DNA from: Duganella sp. CF517
GTDB taxonomy: Bacteria; Pseudomonadota; Gammaproteobacteria; Burkholderiales; Burkholderiaceae_D
Assembly: GCF_900110275.1 (NCBI RefSeq)
Contig: NZ_FODC01000006.1
Coordinates: forward strand, 62,001 to 126,000
Direction: 5' to 3'
Length of the DNA: 64,000 nt
The notes under the pieces are model-generated. The model was given only the letters and a program-made list of their open reading frames with translations, did no database searches and had not been told where the DNA came from. Below are positions 19,056-28,000 of this stretch, piece by piece. The position numbers and the translations under genes are program-made. How positions within the stretch are numbered: position 1 is the stretch's first letter; each line of letters starts with the position of its first letter.

Positions 19056-19954
19056 ACATCAATTTCTTCTTCGAGGTGCTGATCGGCGGCCTGCTGTCCG
19101 GCGTCATGTACGCGCTGGTGGCGATCGGTTTTGTGCTGATTTACAAGGCATCCGGCGTGTTCAACTTCGCGCAGGGCGCGATGGTGTTCTTCGCCGCGCT
19201 GACCTGCGTCGGCATCATGGATAAATTCGGCGTGTCGCTGTGGGTGGCGATACCACTGACGATCGTGGTGATGATACTGCTCGGGATGGCGATCGAACGG
19301 GTGGTGCTGCGGCCATTGGTCAACCAGCCAGAGATCACGCTGTTCATGGCCACCATCGGCCTGGCCTTCTTCATCGAGGGGCTGGCGCAGCTGATGTGGG
19401 GCAACCAGGTGCACAAGCTGGAACTGCCGATCGAAGACGTGCCGTCGGAATACCTGATGGAGAACTTCAACCTGCTGGTGTCGCAGTTCGACATCATGGC
19501 GGCGGCGGTGTGCGGCATCCTGGTTACCTCCCTGGCGCTGCTGTTCTCCAAGACCAAGGTGGGCCGCGCGCTGCGCGCCGTCGCCGACGACCATCAGGCC
19601 GCGCTGGCGGTGGGCATTCCGCTGCAGCGCATCTGGGCGGTGTTGTGGGCCGTGGCGGGCGTGGTGGCGCTGGTGGCCGGCCTGCTGTGGGGAGCGCGCA
19701 ATGGCGTGCAGTTCGCGCTGACCTTCGTGGCGCTGAAGGCGCTGCCGGTGCTGATCCTGGGCGGCTTTACATCGATGCCGGGGGCGATCGTCGGCGGCCT
19801 GATTATCGGCGCGTCGGAAAAACTGGCCGAGGTGTATATCGGCCCGCTGGTCGGCGGCGGCATCGAAGGCTGGTTCCCGTACGTGCTGGCGCTGATGTTC
19901 CTGCTGGTGCGGCCGGAAGGCCTGTTCGGCGAAAAAATCATCCGCAGAATTTAA
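19052..19954 (+). CDS. Liv-type ABC transporter permease (LivH-like)
   Basis: 300 aa, about eight hydrophobic helices. Motifs of the LivH family: GGLLSGVMYALVAIGFVLIYKASGVFNFAQG at the N-terminus, GRALRAVADD (the loop that docks the ATPase), and ALPVLILGGFTSMPGAIVGG. Forms the membrane channel with the LivM-like partner 9 bases downstream. The start is the ATG inside the livG stop. Confidence 0.95.
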   Translation: MNINFFFEVLIGGLLSGVMYALVAIGFVLIYKASGVFNFAQGAMVFFAALTCVGIMDKFGVSLWVAIPLTIVVMILLGMAIERVVLRPLVNQPEITLFMATIGLAFFIEGLAQLMWGNQVHKLELPIEDVPSEYLMENFNLLVSQFDIMAAAVCGILVTSLALLFSKTKVGRALRAVADDHQAALAVGIPLQRIWAVLWAVAGVVALVAGLLWGARNGVQFALTFVALKALPVLILGGFTSMPGAIVGGLIIGASEKLAEVYIGPLVGGGIEGWFPYVLALMFLLVRPEGLFGEKIIRRI

Positions 19955-19963
19955 GAGGCGAAC

Positions 19964-21022
19964 ATGCTCTATCGCGAAGCAGGACAATTCAAGACCAGCT
20001 ATCAGGCCGACAGCCAGATCTTCCCTATTTTGCAGGACCGCGTGGCGATGCTCGCGTTGCTGGTCGTCGCCATCGTGGTGGTGCCGCTGGTGGCGTCGCC
20101 GTACGCGCTGTCGGCGATTCTGATTCCATTTTTGATCTTCTCGCTCGCCGCGCTCGGGTTGAACATCCTGACCGGCTATGCAGGCCAGCTCTCGCTGGGC
20201 ACCGCCGCCTTCATGGCGGTGGGCGCCTTCGCCTCGTATAACTTCGTCGCCCGCATTCCAGGCATTCCGGTGCTGGTGGCCTTCGTGCTAGGGGGCCTGA
20301 GCGCGGCGGCGGTGGGCATCGCCTTCGGCCTGCCGTCGCTGCGGATACGCGGCTTCTACCTGGCCGCGTCGACCCTGGCCACGCAGTTCTTCGTAATCTG
20401 GTGCCTGACCAAGATCCCCTACCTGACCAACTACAGCGCGTCCGGCGTCATCACGGCGCAAAAAATCGTCATCCTCGGCTACCAGTTCGATACGCCGGAC
20501 CGCAAATACCTGTTGGTGCTCGGGGTGGTGGCGGTGATGGCGCTGCTGGCCAAGAACATGGTGCGCTCCAACGTTGGCCGCTCCTGGATGGCGGTGCGCG
20601 ACATGGACGTGGCGGCGGAGGTGATCGGCTTCCGGCTGATGCGCACCAAGCTGCTGGCGTTCGCGGTCAGCTCCCTCTACTGCGGCGTGGCCGGCGCGCT
20701 GTATGCCTTCGCCTATCTGGGCACCGTGGAACCGGAGGCCTACAACCTCGATCTGTCGTTCCGCATCCTGTTCATGATCATCATCGGCGGCGTCGGTTCG
20801 ATCCTCGGCTCCTTCCTTGGCGCCGCCTTCATCGTGCTGCTGCCGGTACTGCTCAATATTCTGGCACACAGCCTGTCGCTGCCGAACAGCGTCGCGTCCA
20901 ACCTGGAGTTGATGGTGTTCGGCGCCTTGATCATATTTTTCCTGATCGTCGAGCCGCACGGCCTGGCGCGTTTGTGGCAAATCGGTAAAGAGAAACTGCG
21001 CCTGTGGCCTTTCCCGCACTGA
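19964..21022 (+). CDS. Liv-type ABC transporter permease (LivM-like)
   Basis: 352 aa. An N-terminal soluble segment of about 25 residues is followed by roughly ten membrane helices. LivM signatures: LGLNILTGYAGQLSLGTAAFMAVGAF, GLPSLRIRGFYLAASTLATQF, GRSWMAVRDMDVAAEVIG and the IIGGVGSILGSFLGAAFI region. Pairs with the LivH-like permease. The next gene, the binding protein, follows after 41 bases. Confidence 0.94.
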   Translation: MLYREAGQFKTSYQADSQIFPILQDRVAMLALLVVAIVVVPLVASPYALSAILIPFLIFSLAALGLNILTGYAGQLSLGTAAFMAVGAFASYNFVARIPGIPVLVAFVLGGLSAAAVGIAFGLPSLRIRGFYLAASTLATQFFVIWCLTKIPYLTNYSASGVITAQKIVILGYQFDTPDRKYLLVLGVVAVMALLAKNMVRSNVGRSWMAVRDMDVAAEVIGFRLMRTKLLAFAVSSLYCGVAGALYAFAYLGTVEPEAYNLDLSFRILFMIIIGGVGSILGSFLGAAFIVLLPVLLNILAHSLSLPNSVASNLELMVFGALIIFFLIVEPHGLARLWQIGKEKLRLWPFPH

Positions 21023-21063
21023 GCGTAGTCATACCCAGCGTAGTAAACCAAGAGGAGACAACA

Positions 21064-22374
21064 ATGAAAATCATCGCATCGTTCGCACTTGGAGCCGCCC
21101 TTGTCGCAACCATCGCGCCCGCGCTGGCGCAGCAGGCAGCCGGACAGTACGTCGCCCTGCCCTCGTACCGCGTCGGCCCTTACGCGGCGGGCGGTTCCGG
21201 CTTTTACGGCGGCATCATCGACTACTTCAACCTGGTCAACCTGGCGGGCGGCGTCAATGGCGTCAAGATCGGCTGGGAGGAATGCGAAACCGAATACAAC
21301 CCGTCGCGCGGCGTCGAATGCTACGAGCGGTTGAAGACCAAGAACGGCGGCGCCACGCTGGTCGAGCCGCTGTCCACCGGTGTCGCCTACGGTGTGCTCG
21401 ACCGCCTGCCGACCGATAAGATCCCGATGACGATGATCGGCTACGGCCGCTCCGACGCCGCCAACGGCAAGGTCTTCCCCTACGTCTTCCCGCTCATCAC
21501 GAGCTACTGGAACCAGGCGGCCGGCATGATCAAATACCTGGGCGACAAAAACGGCGGCATGGACAAACTCAAAGGCAAGAAGATCGTGCATCTCTACCAC
21601 GACTCGGCCTTCGGCAAGGAGCCCTTGCCGGTGCTGGAGGCGCTGTCCAAACAATACGGGTTTGAACTGATCAAAATCCCCGTCACGCCGCCGGGCAGCG
21701 AGCAGCAATCGCAATGGCTGCAGATCCGCCAGGCCAAGCCGGATCACGTGATCCTGTGGGGCTGGGGGTCGATGAACGCGGTGGCGATAAAAACCGCGCA
21801 GCGCAACGGCTTCCCGCGCGAGAAAATGCTCGGCGTCTGGTGGGCGGGATCGGAGGAAGATACGGTGCCGGCAGGCGATGCCGCCAAAGGCTACAGCGCT
21901 ATGACCTTCAACACCCCGGGCAACTACCCGGTGATGGATGACATCAGAAAAAAACTCTACGAAGCCGGCAAGGGCAATCTGGCCGACCGCAACCGCATCG
22001 GCTCCGTGTACCACATGCGCGGCGTCAGCGCGGCCATCCTGTGGGTCGAGGCGATGCGCACCGCGCAGGAGAAGTTCGGCAAGGGCAAAGCGGTCACCGG
22101 CGAGCAAATGCGCTGGGGCCTGGAAAACCTCAACGTCGACGAAGCGCGCCAGAAAGCCATCGGCGCGCTCGGCATGCTACCGGTGGTGAAGACCAGCTGC
22201 GACGACCACGAAGGCTCCGGCGCGGTGAAAGTCCAGCAGTGGGACGGCAAAAAGTGGACCGCCATCACGCCCAACTGGGTCGTCGGCGACAAGGCGCTCA
22301 CGCGCAAGCTGCTGGAAGAAAGCTCCGCGACCTATGCGGCCGAGAAAAAAATCACCCCTGCTTGCGCAAAATGA
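21064..22374 (+). CDS. Liv-type periplasmic substrate-binding protein
   Basis: 436 aa, signal peptide MKIIASFALGAALVATIAPALA, start preceded by AGGAGA. A type I periplasmic-binding fold: YFNLVNLAGGVNGVKIGWEECETEYNPSRGVECYERL corresponds to the usual start, and KIVHLYHDSAFGKEPLPVL to the interdomain region. It captures the substrate for the LivHMGF importer. Homologues in similar clusters are annotated as branched-chain amino acid binders by default; the two neighbouring ligases suggest an organic acid. The stop overlaps livF by ATGA. Confidence 0.9.
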   Translation: MKIIASFALGAALVATIAPALAQQAAGQYVALPSYRVGPYAAGGSGFYGGIIDYFNLVNLAGGVNGVKIGWEECETEYNPSRGVECYERLKTKNGGATLVEPLSTGVAYGVLDRLPTDKIPMTMIGYGRSDAANGKVFPYVFPLITSYWNQAAGMIKYLGDKNGGMDKLKGKKIVHLYHDSAFGKEPLPVLEALSKQYGFELIKIPVTPPGSEQQSQWLQIRQAKPDHVILWGWGSMNAVAIKTAQRNGFPREKMLGVWWAGSEEDTVPAGDAAKGYSAMTFNTPGNYPVMDDIRKKLYEAGKGNLADRNRIGSVYHMRGVSAAILWVEAMRTAQEKFGKGKAVTGEQMRWGLENLNVDEARQKAIGALGMLPVVKTSCDDHEGSGAVKVQQWDGKKWTAITPNWVVGDKALTRKLLEESSATYAAEKKITPACAK

Positions 22375-23174
22375 CGCCTTACCTCTCCGTCAACAACGTG
22401 GAAGTGATCTACGACCATGTGATCCTGGTGCTGAAGGGCGTGTCGCTACAGGTCCCGCAGGGGAAAATCGTGGCGCTGCTGGGGGCCAACGGCGCCGGCA
22501 AGTCCACCACCTTGAAGACCATCTCCACCCTGCTGCGCGGAGAGCGCGGCGACGTCACCAAGGGCGACGTGCAATTCAAGGGCGAACGCATCGACCAGCT
22601 CACGCCCAATGAACTGGTCAAGCGTGGCCTGTCGCAGGTGATGGAGGGCCGCCACTGCTTCGGCCACCTGACCATCGAGGAAAACCTGCTGACCGGCGCC
22701 TACACGCGCAGCCTGTCGCGCGCGGAGCTCAAGGAATCGCTGGACAAGGTGTACCACTACTTCCCGCGATTGAAGGAGCGCCGCACCAGCCAGGCCGGCT
22801 ACACCTCGGGCGGCGAACAGCAGATGTGCGCGATCGGCCGGGCGCTGATGGCCAAGCCGTCGATGATTTTGCTGGACGAGCCCTCGATGGGCATCGCGCC
22901 GCAGATCGTCGACGAGATATTCGGCATCGTGAAGGACTTGAACGGCAAGGAGAACGTCTCCTTCCTGCTGGCGGAGCAGAACACCAGCATCGCCCTGCGC
23001 TACGCCGATTTCGGCTACATCCTGGAAAACGGCCGCGTTGTGATGGAGGGCGCGGCCGCCGACCTGGCCAGCAACGAGGACGTCAAGGAGTTTTACCTCG
23101 GCGTGTCCGGCGCCGGCCGCAAGAGCTTCCGCGACATGAAATTTTACCGCCGCCGCAAACGCTGGCTGGCCTGA
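22371..23174 (+). CDS. Liv-type ABC transporter ATP-binding protein (LivF-like)
   Basis: 267 aa. Walker A GANGAGKS, signature TSGGEQQMCAIGRAL, Walker B MILLDEPSMGIAP, H-loop LAEQNTSIAL. A distinctive basic tail follows the ATPase fold (FRDMKFYRRRKRWL), longer than in E. coli LivF. The frame is open far upstream, but the correct start is the ATG overlapping the binding-protein stop. Partner of the LivG-like ATPase. Confidence 0.94.
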   Translation: MTPYLSVNNVEVIYDHVILVLKGVSLQVPQGKIVALLGANGAGKSTTLKTISTLLRGERGDVTKGDVQFKGERIDQLTPNELVKRGLSQVMEGRHCFGHLTIEENLLTGAYTRSLSRAELKESLDKVYHYFPRLKERRTSQAGYTSGGEQQMCAIGRALMAKPSMILLDEPSMGIAPQIVDEIFGIVKDLNGKENVSFLLAEQNTSIALRYADFGYILENGRVVMEGAAADLASNEDVKEFYLGVSGAGRKSFRDMKFYRRRKRWLA

Positions 23175-23185
23175 GGAATCTGCGC

Positions 23186-23539
23186 ATGAATATCAAACAA
23201 GCCAAGACCCTCTGCCGCTCCCTGCCCGGCGCCACCGAGGACGTCAAATGGGAAACCAATCTGGTGTTCTCGGTCGGCGGCAAGATGTTCGCCGTCACCG
23301 AGAACGACGACAAAGCCAAAGGCATCAGCTTCAAGGTGGATGACGACCGCTTCCTGGAATTGACGGACCGCCCCGGCATCATTCTAGCGCCGTACCTGGC
23401 GCGCGCCAGATGGGTCTACGTCGAAGAGCTTAAATCCATCGGCGACGCCGAGGCGGCGGAACTGCTGAAACGCTCGTACGAACTGGTGTTCGCCAAACTG
23501 ACCAAAAAACTGCAGCGCGAAATCGGAGGACAGCAATGA
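23186..23539 (+). CDS. MmcQ/YjbR family DNA-binding-fold protein
   Basis: 117 aa. Typical YjbR opening, CRSLPGATEDVKWETNLVFSVGGKMFAV, with the CyaY-like alpha/beta fold and a C-terminal helix ELVFAKLTKKLQR. Function is unknown; a DNA-binding role was proposed from structure only. It is embedded between livF (11 bases) and the PaaK-like ligase (ATGA overlap), so it is co-expressed with the uptake/activation system. Confidence 0.85.
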   Translation: MNIKQAKTLCRSLPGATEDVKWETNLVFSVGGKMFAVTENDDKAKGISFKVDDDRFLELTDRPGIILAPYLARARWVYVEELKSIGDAEAAELLKRSYELVFAKLTKKLQREIGGQQ

Positions 23540-24792
23540 TGACGGATACCCTGGACAGCCTGGAACTACGCCCGCCCGAACAACGCGAGCGCGAACTGAT
23601 GGCCCGCTTGCCGCAGCTGGTGGCGCGCGCGAAGGCCGCCGCCGGCTGGTCGCGAATACTGAAGGACGTGAACGCGGCCGACATCACCAGCCGCGCCGCG
23701 CTGGCGACGTTGCCGGTGACGCGCAAATCCGAACTGCACGCGCTGCAAAAGCTGCAGCCTCCGTTCGGCGGCCTGAATACGACGCCGGTGGGGCAGTTGG
23801 CACGCCTGTACATGTCGCCCGGGCCGATCTTCGACCCCGAAGGCAAGGGCAAGGACTGGTGGCGTTTCGGCCGCCCCATGTACGCGGCCGGCGTGCGTCC
23901 CGGCGGCCTGCTGCAAAACTGCTTCTCCTACCACTTCACGCCGGCGGCCTTCATGGTCGAAGGCGGCGCCGCGCGCATCGGCTGCACCGTGATCCCGGCC
24001 GGCAGCGGCCAGACCGAGATGCAGGTGCAGGCGATCAGCGAGCTGCGGCCGGACACCTATGTCGGCACGCCGTCGTTCCTGAAGATCATCATCGAGAAGG
24101 CGCAGGAAATGGGGGCCGACATCAGCAGCATGACCAAGGCCCTGATGGGCGCCGAGGCGCTGCCCGAATCGCTGCGCGAGTGGTTCGTCAACAACGGCGT
24201 GCCGCATGTGCTGCAAACCTACGCCTCCGCCGACATCGGCAGCATCGCTTTCGAAACGCGCAGCGGCGACGTGCGCCATCCAGGCATGGTGCTCGATGAA
24301 GACGTAATCCTGGAAATCGTCCGCCCCGGCAGCGGCGATCCGGTGGCGGCGGGCGAAATCGGCGAGGTGGTGGTCACCGTTTTCAACCCCGACTATCCGC
24401 TGATCCGCTTCGCCACCGGCGACCTGTCGGCGGTGTTGACCGGCGTGCCCGATTCGCCGTGCGGCCGCACCAACACCCGCATCAAGGGCTGGCTGGGGCG
24501 CGCCGACCAGACCACCAAGGTGCGCGCGATGTTCGTCCACCCGTCGCAGGTGCATGAGGTGACGCGCCGCCATCCGGAAATCGTCAAGGCGCGGCTGGTG
24601 ATCTCCGGGCGCATGGCGCAGGACGTGATGACCCTGCACTGCGAGGTGGCCGATCCCGGCGCCGCCAGCGGCGCGGCCATCGTCGAATCGATCCGCGAGC
24701 TCACCAAACTGCGCGGCGAGGTGCGCTTCGCCGCCGTCGGCAGCCTGCCCGGCGACGGCAAGGTGATCGACGACGTACGGGATTACACGTAG
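23536..24792 (+). CDS. PaaK-like AMP-dependent ligase with atypical nucleotide loop
   Basis: 418 aa related to phenylacetate-CoA ligases. Family features are YVGTPSFLKIIIEKA, ALMGAEALPESLREW, the acceptor motif QTYASADIGSIAFE, and RFATGDLS with the hinge GRADQTTKVRAMFV. The region where PaaK has the Ser/Gly/Thr-rich SSGTTG loop reads LYMSPGPIFDPEG instead, so ATP chemistry may differ. It ends the operon begun by the acyl-CoA synthetase. Substrate unknown; an aromatic or hydroxylated acid is one inference. Confidence 0.82.
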   Translation: MMTDTLDSLELRPPEQRERELMARLPQLVARAKAAAGWSRILKDVNAADITSRAALATLPVTRKSELHALQKLQPPFGGLNTTPVGQLARLYMSPGPIFDPEGKGKDWWRFGRPMYAAGVRPGGLLQNCFSYHFTPAAFMVEGGAARIGCTVIPAGSGQTEMQVQAISELRPDTYVGTPSFLKIIIEKAQEMGADISSMTKALMGAEALPESLREWFVNNGVPHVLQTYASADIGSIAFETRSGDVRHPGMVLDEDVILEIVRPGSGDPVAAGEIGEVVVTVFNPDYPLIRFATGDLSAVLTGVPDSPCGRTNTRIKGWLGRADQTTKVRAMFVHPSQVHEVTRRHPEIVKARLVISGRMAQDVMTLHCEVADPGAASGAAIVESIRELTKLRGEVRFAAVGSLPGDGKVIDDVRDYT

Positions 24793-24893
24793 GGCTGCGG
24801 CAAATCCTGTGGCGGGATAGCAACGATGAGCGGGGCGCGGGGATATGGCGGATAATATCGTTCTTCAACATGTTTTAGAAGCCGAAGAAGACC

Positions 24894-25466
24894 ATGCAAG
24901 ACTTCCACCACAACCGCGCCCGCGCCCTGCTGGAGAACGCGGAAGAGCTGTTCAATAAAGAGACCGTCGACGGCGCCGTCAGCGCGATGGCCGACACCCT
25001 CAACGCCCGTTTCAATCAGGCCGACAGCGAGGAATTCCCGCTGGTGCTGGGCGTGATGGGCGGCGCGGTGGTCTTCACCGGAAACCTGCTGCCGCAGCTG
25101 ACGTTCCCGCTCGAATTCGACTACATCCACGTCAGCCGCTACGGCGACGACGACCAGGGCGGACAAGTGGTGTGGAAAGTGGTGCCGCGGTCGAACGTGG
25201 CCGGCCGCGTCGTCATCGTGTTGGACGATATCCTGGACGAAGGCGAAACGCTGGCCCACGTCAAACAGCGCCTGCTGGACATGGGCGCGGCCGAAGTGGT
25301 GCTGGCCGTCTTCGCCGACAAAGCGATCGGCAAACCCAAGCCGGTCAAGGCGGACATCGTCGGCATCACGATTCCCAACCGCTTCGTGGTCGGATTCGGC
25401 ATGGACGCATACGGCTACTGGCGCAATCTGCCGGGCTTGTGGGCGATCCAGACCGAGAACCAATAA
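24894..25466 (+). CDS. hpt: Hypoxanthine-guanine phosphoribosyltransferase
   Basis: 190-aa purine-salvage enzyme converting hypoxanthine or guanine plus PRPP into IMP or GMP. PRPP motif VVIVLDDILDEGETLAHV, with the acidic pair characteristic of type I PRTases; PPi loop VMGGAVVFTG; and base-side segment FVVGFGMDAYGYWRNLPG. No signal peptide, cytosolic. It stands alone between the ligase operon (101 bases upstream) and a convergent TPR gene. Confidence 0.92.
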   Translation: MQDFHHNRARALLENAEELFNKETVDGAVSAMADTLNARFNQADSEEFPLVLGVMGGAVVFTGNLLPQLTFPLEFDYIHVSRYGDDDQGGQVVWKVVPRSNVAGRVVIVLDDILDEGETLAHVKQRLLDMGAAEVVLAVFADKAIGKPKPVKADIVGITIPNRFVVGFGMDAYGYWRNLPGLWAIQTENQ

Positions 25467-25473
25467 CGGAATC

Positions 25474-26691
25474 CTACGGCTGCAATCCCCACGTATCGAC
25501 GAATTTGCGGATACCGTTGGGATGCTCCTTTTTCCAAGCCTCGAACTCGGGGCGGTAGGACTCCTTGTACAGCAATATCAGAAGGCCGGCCTCCAGTTGA
25601 TCGGCCTTGGCCAGCGTTTGCATGGCGATCAAGCCTGGATCGGTGAGCGCTTCGCCGCCCTTTGCCTCGATCTCGCTGGCCGCTTTCATCGCCCCCTCCC
25701 ATGACGCCAGCTCGATGGCGAACGGCGAGCCGGTGACGTTGTCCGCGCGGTTTTTAGCGCGGATGCTCGCCTCTCTCATGCCTAGCATCAGCCAAGCCCC
25801 GGCATCGGCCGTTTTCTGCTCGCCCGGCCCGCCGCTGAAAGTGGAGTCGAGTTTGACGGTCGGCTTGCCCGTGGCCGGATCGAGCGTCACGCTGGATTTG
25901 CGCACCAAACCCAAAGGCTTGAGCGGCGTGCCGGCCGCCGCGCGCAGGTGCGCCAGCTTGCCCCAGTTGGGCATCTGGCTCGGTTGCGCGGCGATCCCGT
26001 TCAGCAGCGCCTCCTCGGCGGCGGCGCGCTTGCCCTGCGCGCCCAGCGCGTCCGACAGGAATCGCCAGCCCTGGCTATTGAGCGGCTCGATCGTCACGCC
26101 TTTGCGGAACAGCTGCTCCGCCTCGGCCCATTTTTTCTGCGCGAAGTAGCAATCGCCGGCGTAAATCCAGGCGGTGGAATACAGCGGGTCGGCCTGCGCG
26201 GCCTGCAGATACTTTTCGCGCGCCTGGTCCAGCCTTCCGGCGACGAAAAGCTGCTCGCCTTCGTGCTTCAGGTTTGCAGCCTGCGCGGTCGGTTCGTGCA
26301 GCGGCGCCGGTTTTTCCTCGGACAGCATGCGCAGCACCTCCTGCGCGATCGGATCGCGCGGCGCCAGCTTCAGCGCCTGCTGCGCGAGGGCCTCCGACTG
26401 CGCGCGCCACTGGGATTTTTTCTCGGCGTCGGTTTGCAGGATCGATAAAAAATAGATCGCGTTGGCCAGCTTCGACAACGGCACCGAGGATGTCGGATCG
26501 GCTTTCGCGGCCGCCTCATAGCTGCGCAACGCCTCGCCGGCCTTGCGCTGCGACAGCAGCGTATCGCCCTCCTGCAGCAGCGCGGCGGCGGCGTCGTTGA
26601 TGGGTAGTTGCGCCAAGGCCGAGGGCGCGAAACATAGCAGCGAGAAAGACAGGCAGACAGACACCGGCAGCGAGCGCAACTTGAACATCAT
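25474..26691 (-). CDS. Exported tetratricopeptide-repeat protein
   Basis: 405 aa with signal peptide MMFKLRSLPVSVCLSFSLLCFAPSALA. At least four TPR units are visible (GDTLLSQRKAGEALRSYEAAAKADP, GEQLFVAGRLDQAREKYLQAAQADP, GDCYFAQKKWAEAEQLFRKGVTIEP, LGAQGKRAAAEEALLNGIAAQP). A non-repeat C-terminal domain of about 150 residues follows. Probably a periplasmic scaffold. Function unknown. Its upstream region carries a long imperfect inverted repeat. Confidence 0.8.
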   Translation of the reverse strand: MMFKLRSLPVSVCLSFSLLCFAPSALAQLPINDAAAALLQEGDTLLSQRKAGEALRSYEAAAKADPTSSVPLSKLANAIYFLSILQTDAEKKSQWRAQSEALAQQALKLAPRDPIAQEVLRMLSEEKPAPLHEPTAQAANLKHEGEQLFVAGRLDQAREKYLQAAQADPLYSTAWIYAGDCYFAQKKWAEAEQLFRKGVTIEPLNSQGWRFLSDALGAQGKRAAAEEALLNGIAAQPSQMPNWGKLAHLRAAAGTPLKPLGLVRKSSVTLDPATGKPTVKLDSTFSGGPGEQKTADAGAWLMLGMREASIRAKNRADNVTGSPFAIELASWEGAMKAASEIEAKGGEALTDPGLIAMQTLAKADQLEAGLLILLYKESYRPEFEAWKKEHPNGIRKFVDTWGLQP

Positions 26692-26781
26692 TCAATCCCA
26701 TTTTTTGACAAGGTTGAATTAATTATAAGTTGTTTCGGCAGGCATACTCCACGGCGCGGCTCAGCGGCGGGCTCCAACAGC

Positions 26782-26878
26782 GGGGGTCAGTGCCGACATT
26801 CGGACATTGGGGAACTGTTAAGCATTGAAAAAGTTCCCCATTTTCGCCATTTGTCCGAATGTCGGACCTGACCCCGGG
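26782..26878. repeat. Long imperfect inverted repeat (REP/BIME-like)
   Basis: The left arm contains GGGGTCAG, CCGACATTCGGACA and TGGGGAACT. The right arm holds the complement AGTTCCCCA, TGTCCGAATGTCGG, CTGACCCC. The arms match except that the right one carries about 9 extra bases (TTCGCCATT). Folded, it makes a stem of over 30 pairs with a loop at TTAAGCATTGAAAA. It lies directly after the stop of the flavin oxidoreductase and lacks a T-run, so it is not an ordinary terminator. I associate this sequence type with dispersed repeats in Oxalobacteraceae. Confidence 0.75.
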
Positions 26879-26881
26879 GGT

Positions 26882-27835
26882 TTAGAGCGCCAAACGGGCG
26901 CGGGCGGCGTCGTATTCGGCTTTCAGGCGCGCGACCATCTCGGCGGTGGTTGGCACGTCGTCCATCAGGCCCACGCCCTGGCCGGCGCCCCAGATGTCGC
27001 GCCAGGCCTTGGCGCTGCTCGAGCCGAAGTTCATCGAGCTCTTGTCGGCCTGCGGCAGCGCGTCCGGGTCCAGGCCGGCGTTGATGATGGATTTCTTCAG
27101 GTAGTTGCCGTGCACACCCGTGAACAGGCTCGAATAGACGATGTCGGCGGCCGACGATTCGACGATGGCGTCGCGGTAGTCGTCGCTGACGTTCGATTCC
27201 TTGGTGGCGAGCCAGCGCGAGCCGATGTAGGCGAAGTCGGCGCCCATCGCCTGCGCGGCCAGGATCGCGTCGCCGGTGGCGATCGCGCCGGACAGGGCGA
27301 TCGGGCCCTTGAAGAATTTGCGCACCTCGCCCACCAGCGCGAACGGCGACAAGGTACCGGCATGGCCGCCGGCGCCGCTGGCGACCAGGATCAGGCCGTC
27401 GACGCCCGCTTCCAGCGCTTTTTCGGCGTGGCGGATCGATACGATGTCGTGCATGACGATGCCGCCGTAGCTGTGGATCGCGTCCAGCATCTCCTTCGGC
27501 GGCGCGCGCAGCGAGGAGATGATGATCGGGACCTGGTGCTTGACGCAGACTTCGACGTCATGCGCCAGGCGGTCGTTCGACTGGTGCACGATCTGGTTGA
27601 CGGCGATCGGGCCGACGCGCTTGCCCGGATTGGCGATCTGGTAGTCGGCCAGTTCGTTTTGCAGGTCGGTCAGCCAGACGTCGAGCATTTCCGCCGGGCG
27701 GGCGTTCAGCGCCGGGAAGGAGCCGACGATGCCGGCCTTGCACTGCGCCGCCACGAGCGCGGGGCCGCTGGCGATGAACATCGGGGAGGCGATTACTGGA
27801 AGTGAAAGATTTTGCAACGCTGCAGGCAGGGCCAT
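26882..27835 (-). CDS. NAD(P)H-dependent flavin oxidoreductase (nitronate monooxygenase family)
   Basis: 317-aa FMN-binding TIM barrel of the NMO/enoyl-ACP-reductase-II-like superfamily. Signatures: PVIASPMFIASGP at the start, GIVGSFPALNARP, DGLILVASGAGGHAG with the catalytic His in the GGHAG loop, the ALSGAIATGD and GADFAYIGSRWLA phosphate-binding segments. Members oxidise nitronates or reduce quinones; which applies here is not shown. It is a single gene ending at the inverted repeat. Confidence 0.85.
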   Translation of the reverse strand: MALPAALQNLSLPVIASPMFIASGPALVAAQCKAGIVGSFPALNARPAEMLDVWLTDLQNELADYQIANPGKRVGPIAVNQIVHQSNDRLAHDVEVCVKHQVPIIISSLRAPPKEMLDAIHSYGGIVMHDIVSIRHAEKALEAGVDGLILVASGAGGHAGTLSPFALVGEVRKFFKGPIALSGAIATGDAILAAQAMGADFAYIGSRWLATKESNVSDDYRDAIVESSAADIVYSSLFTGVHGNYLKKSIINAGLDPDALPQADKSSMNFGSSSAKAWRDIWGAGQGVGLMDDVPTTAEMVARLKAEYDAARARLAL

Positions 27836-28000
27836 GGCGAACTCGCTGACGTAAGTTGATCGGAGTGTAACGGTCTGCGACGATTATAGACCGGAAATAG
27901 TACGGTCGTGCCAAAAATAGGTGGATTGCTCTAGAAGTCGCCATGGCCGCCGGCGGCTCGTGGCCGACCACGCGCCGCGCGCTGATCGGCCCTGCGCGGA

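Noticed and set aside
26692..26881. Intrinsic terminator for the flavin oxidoreductase
   Set aside because: The strong hairpin lacks a T-tract and its arms recur elsewhere, so it fits a repeat element better.
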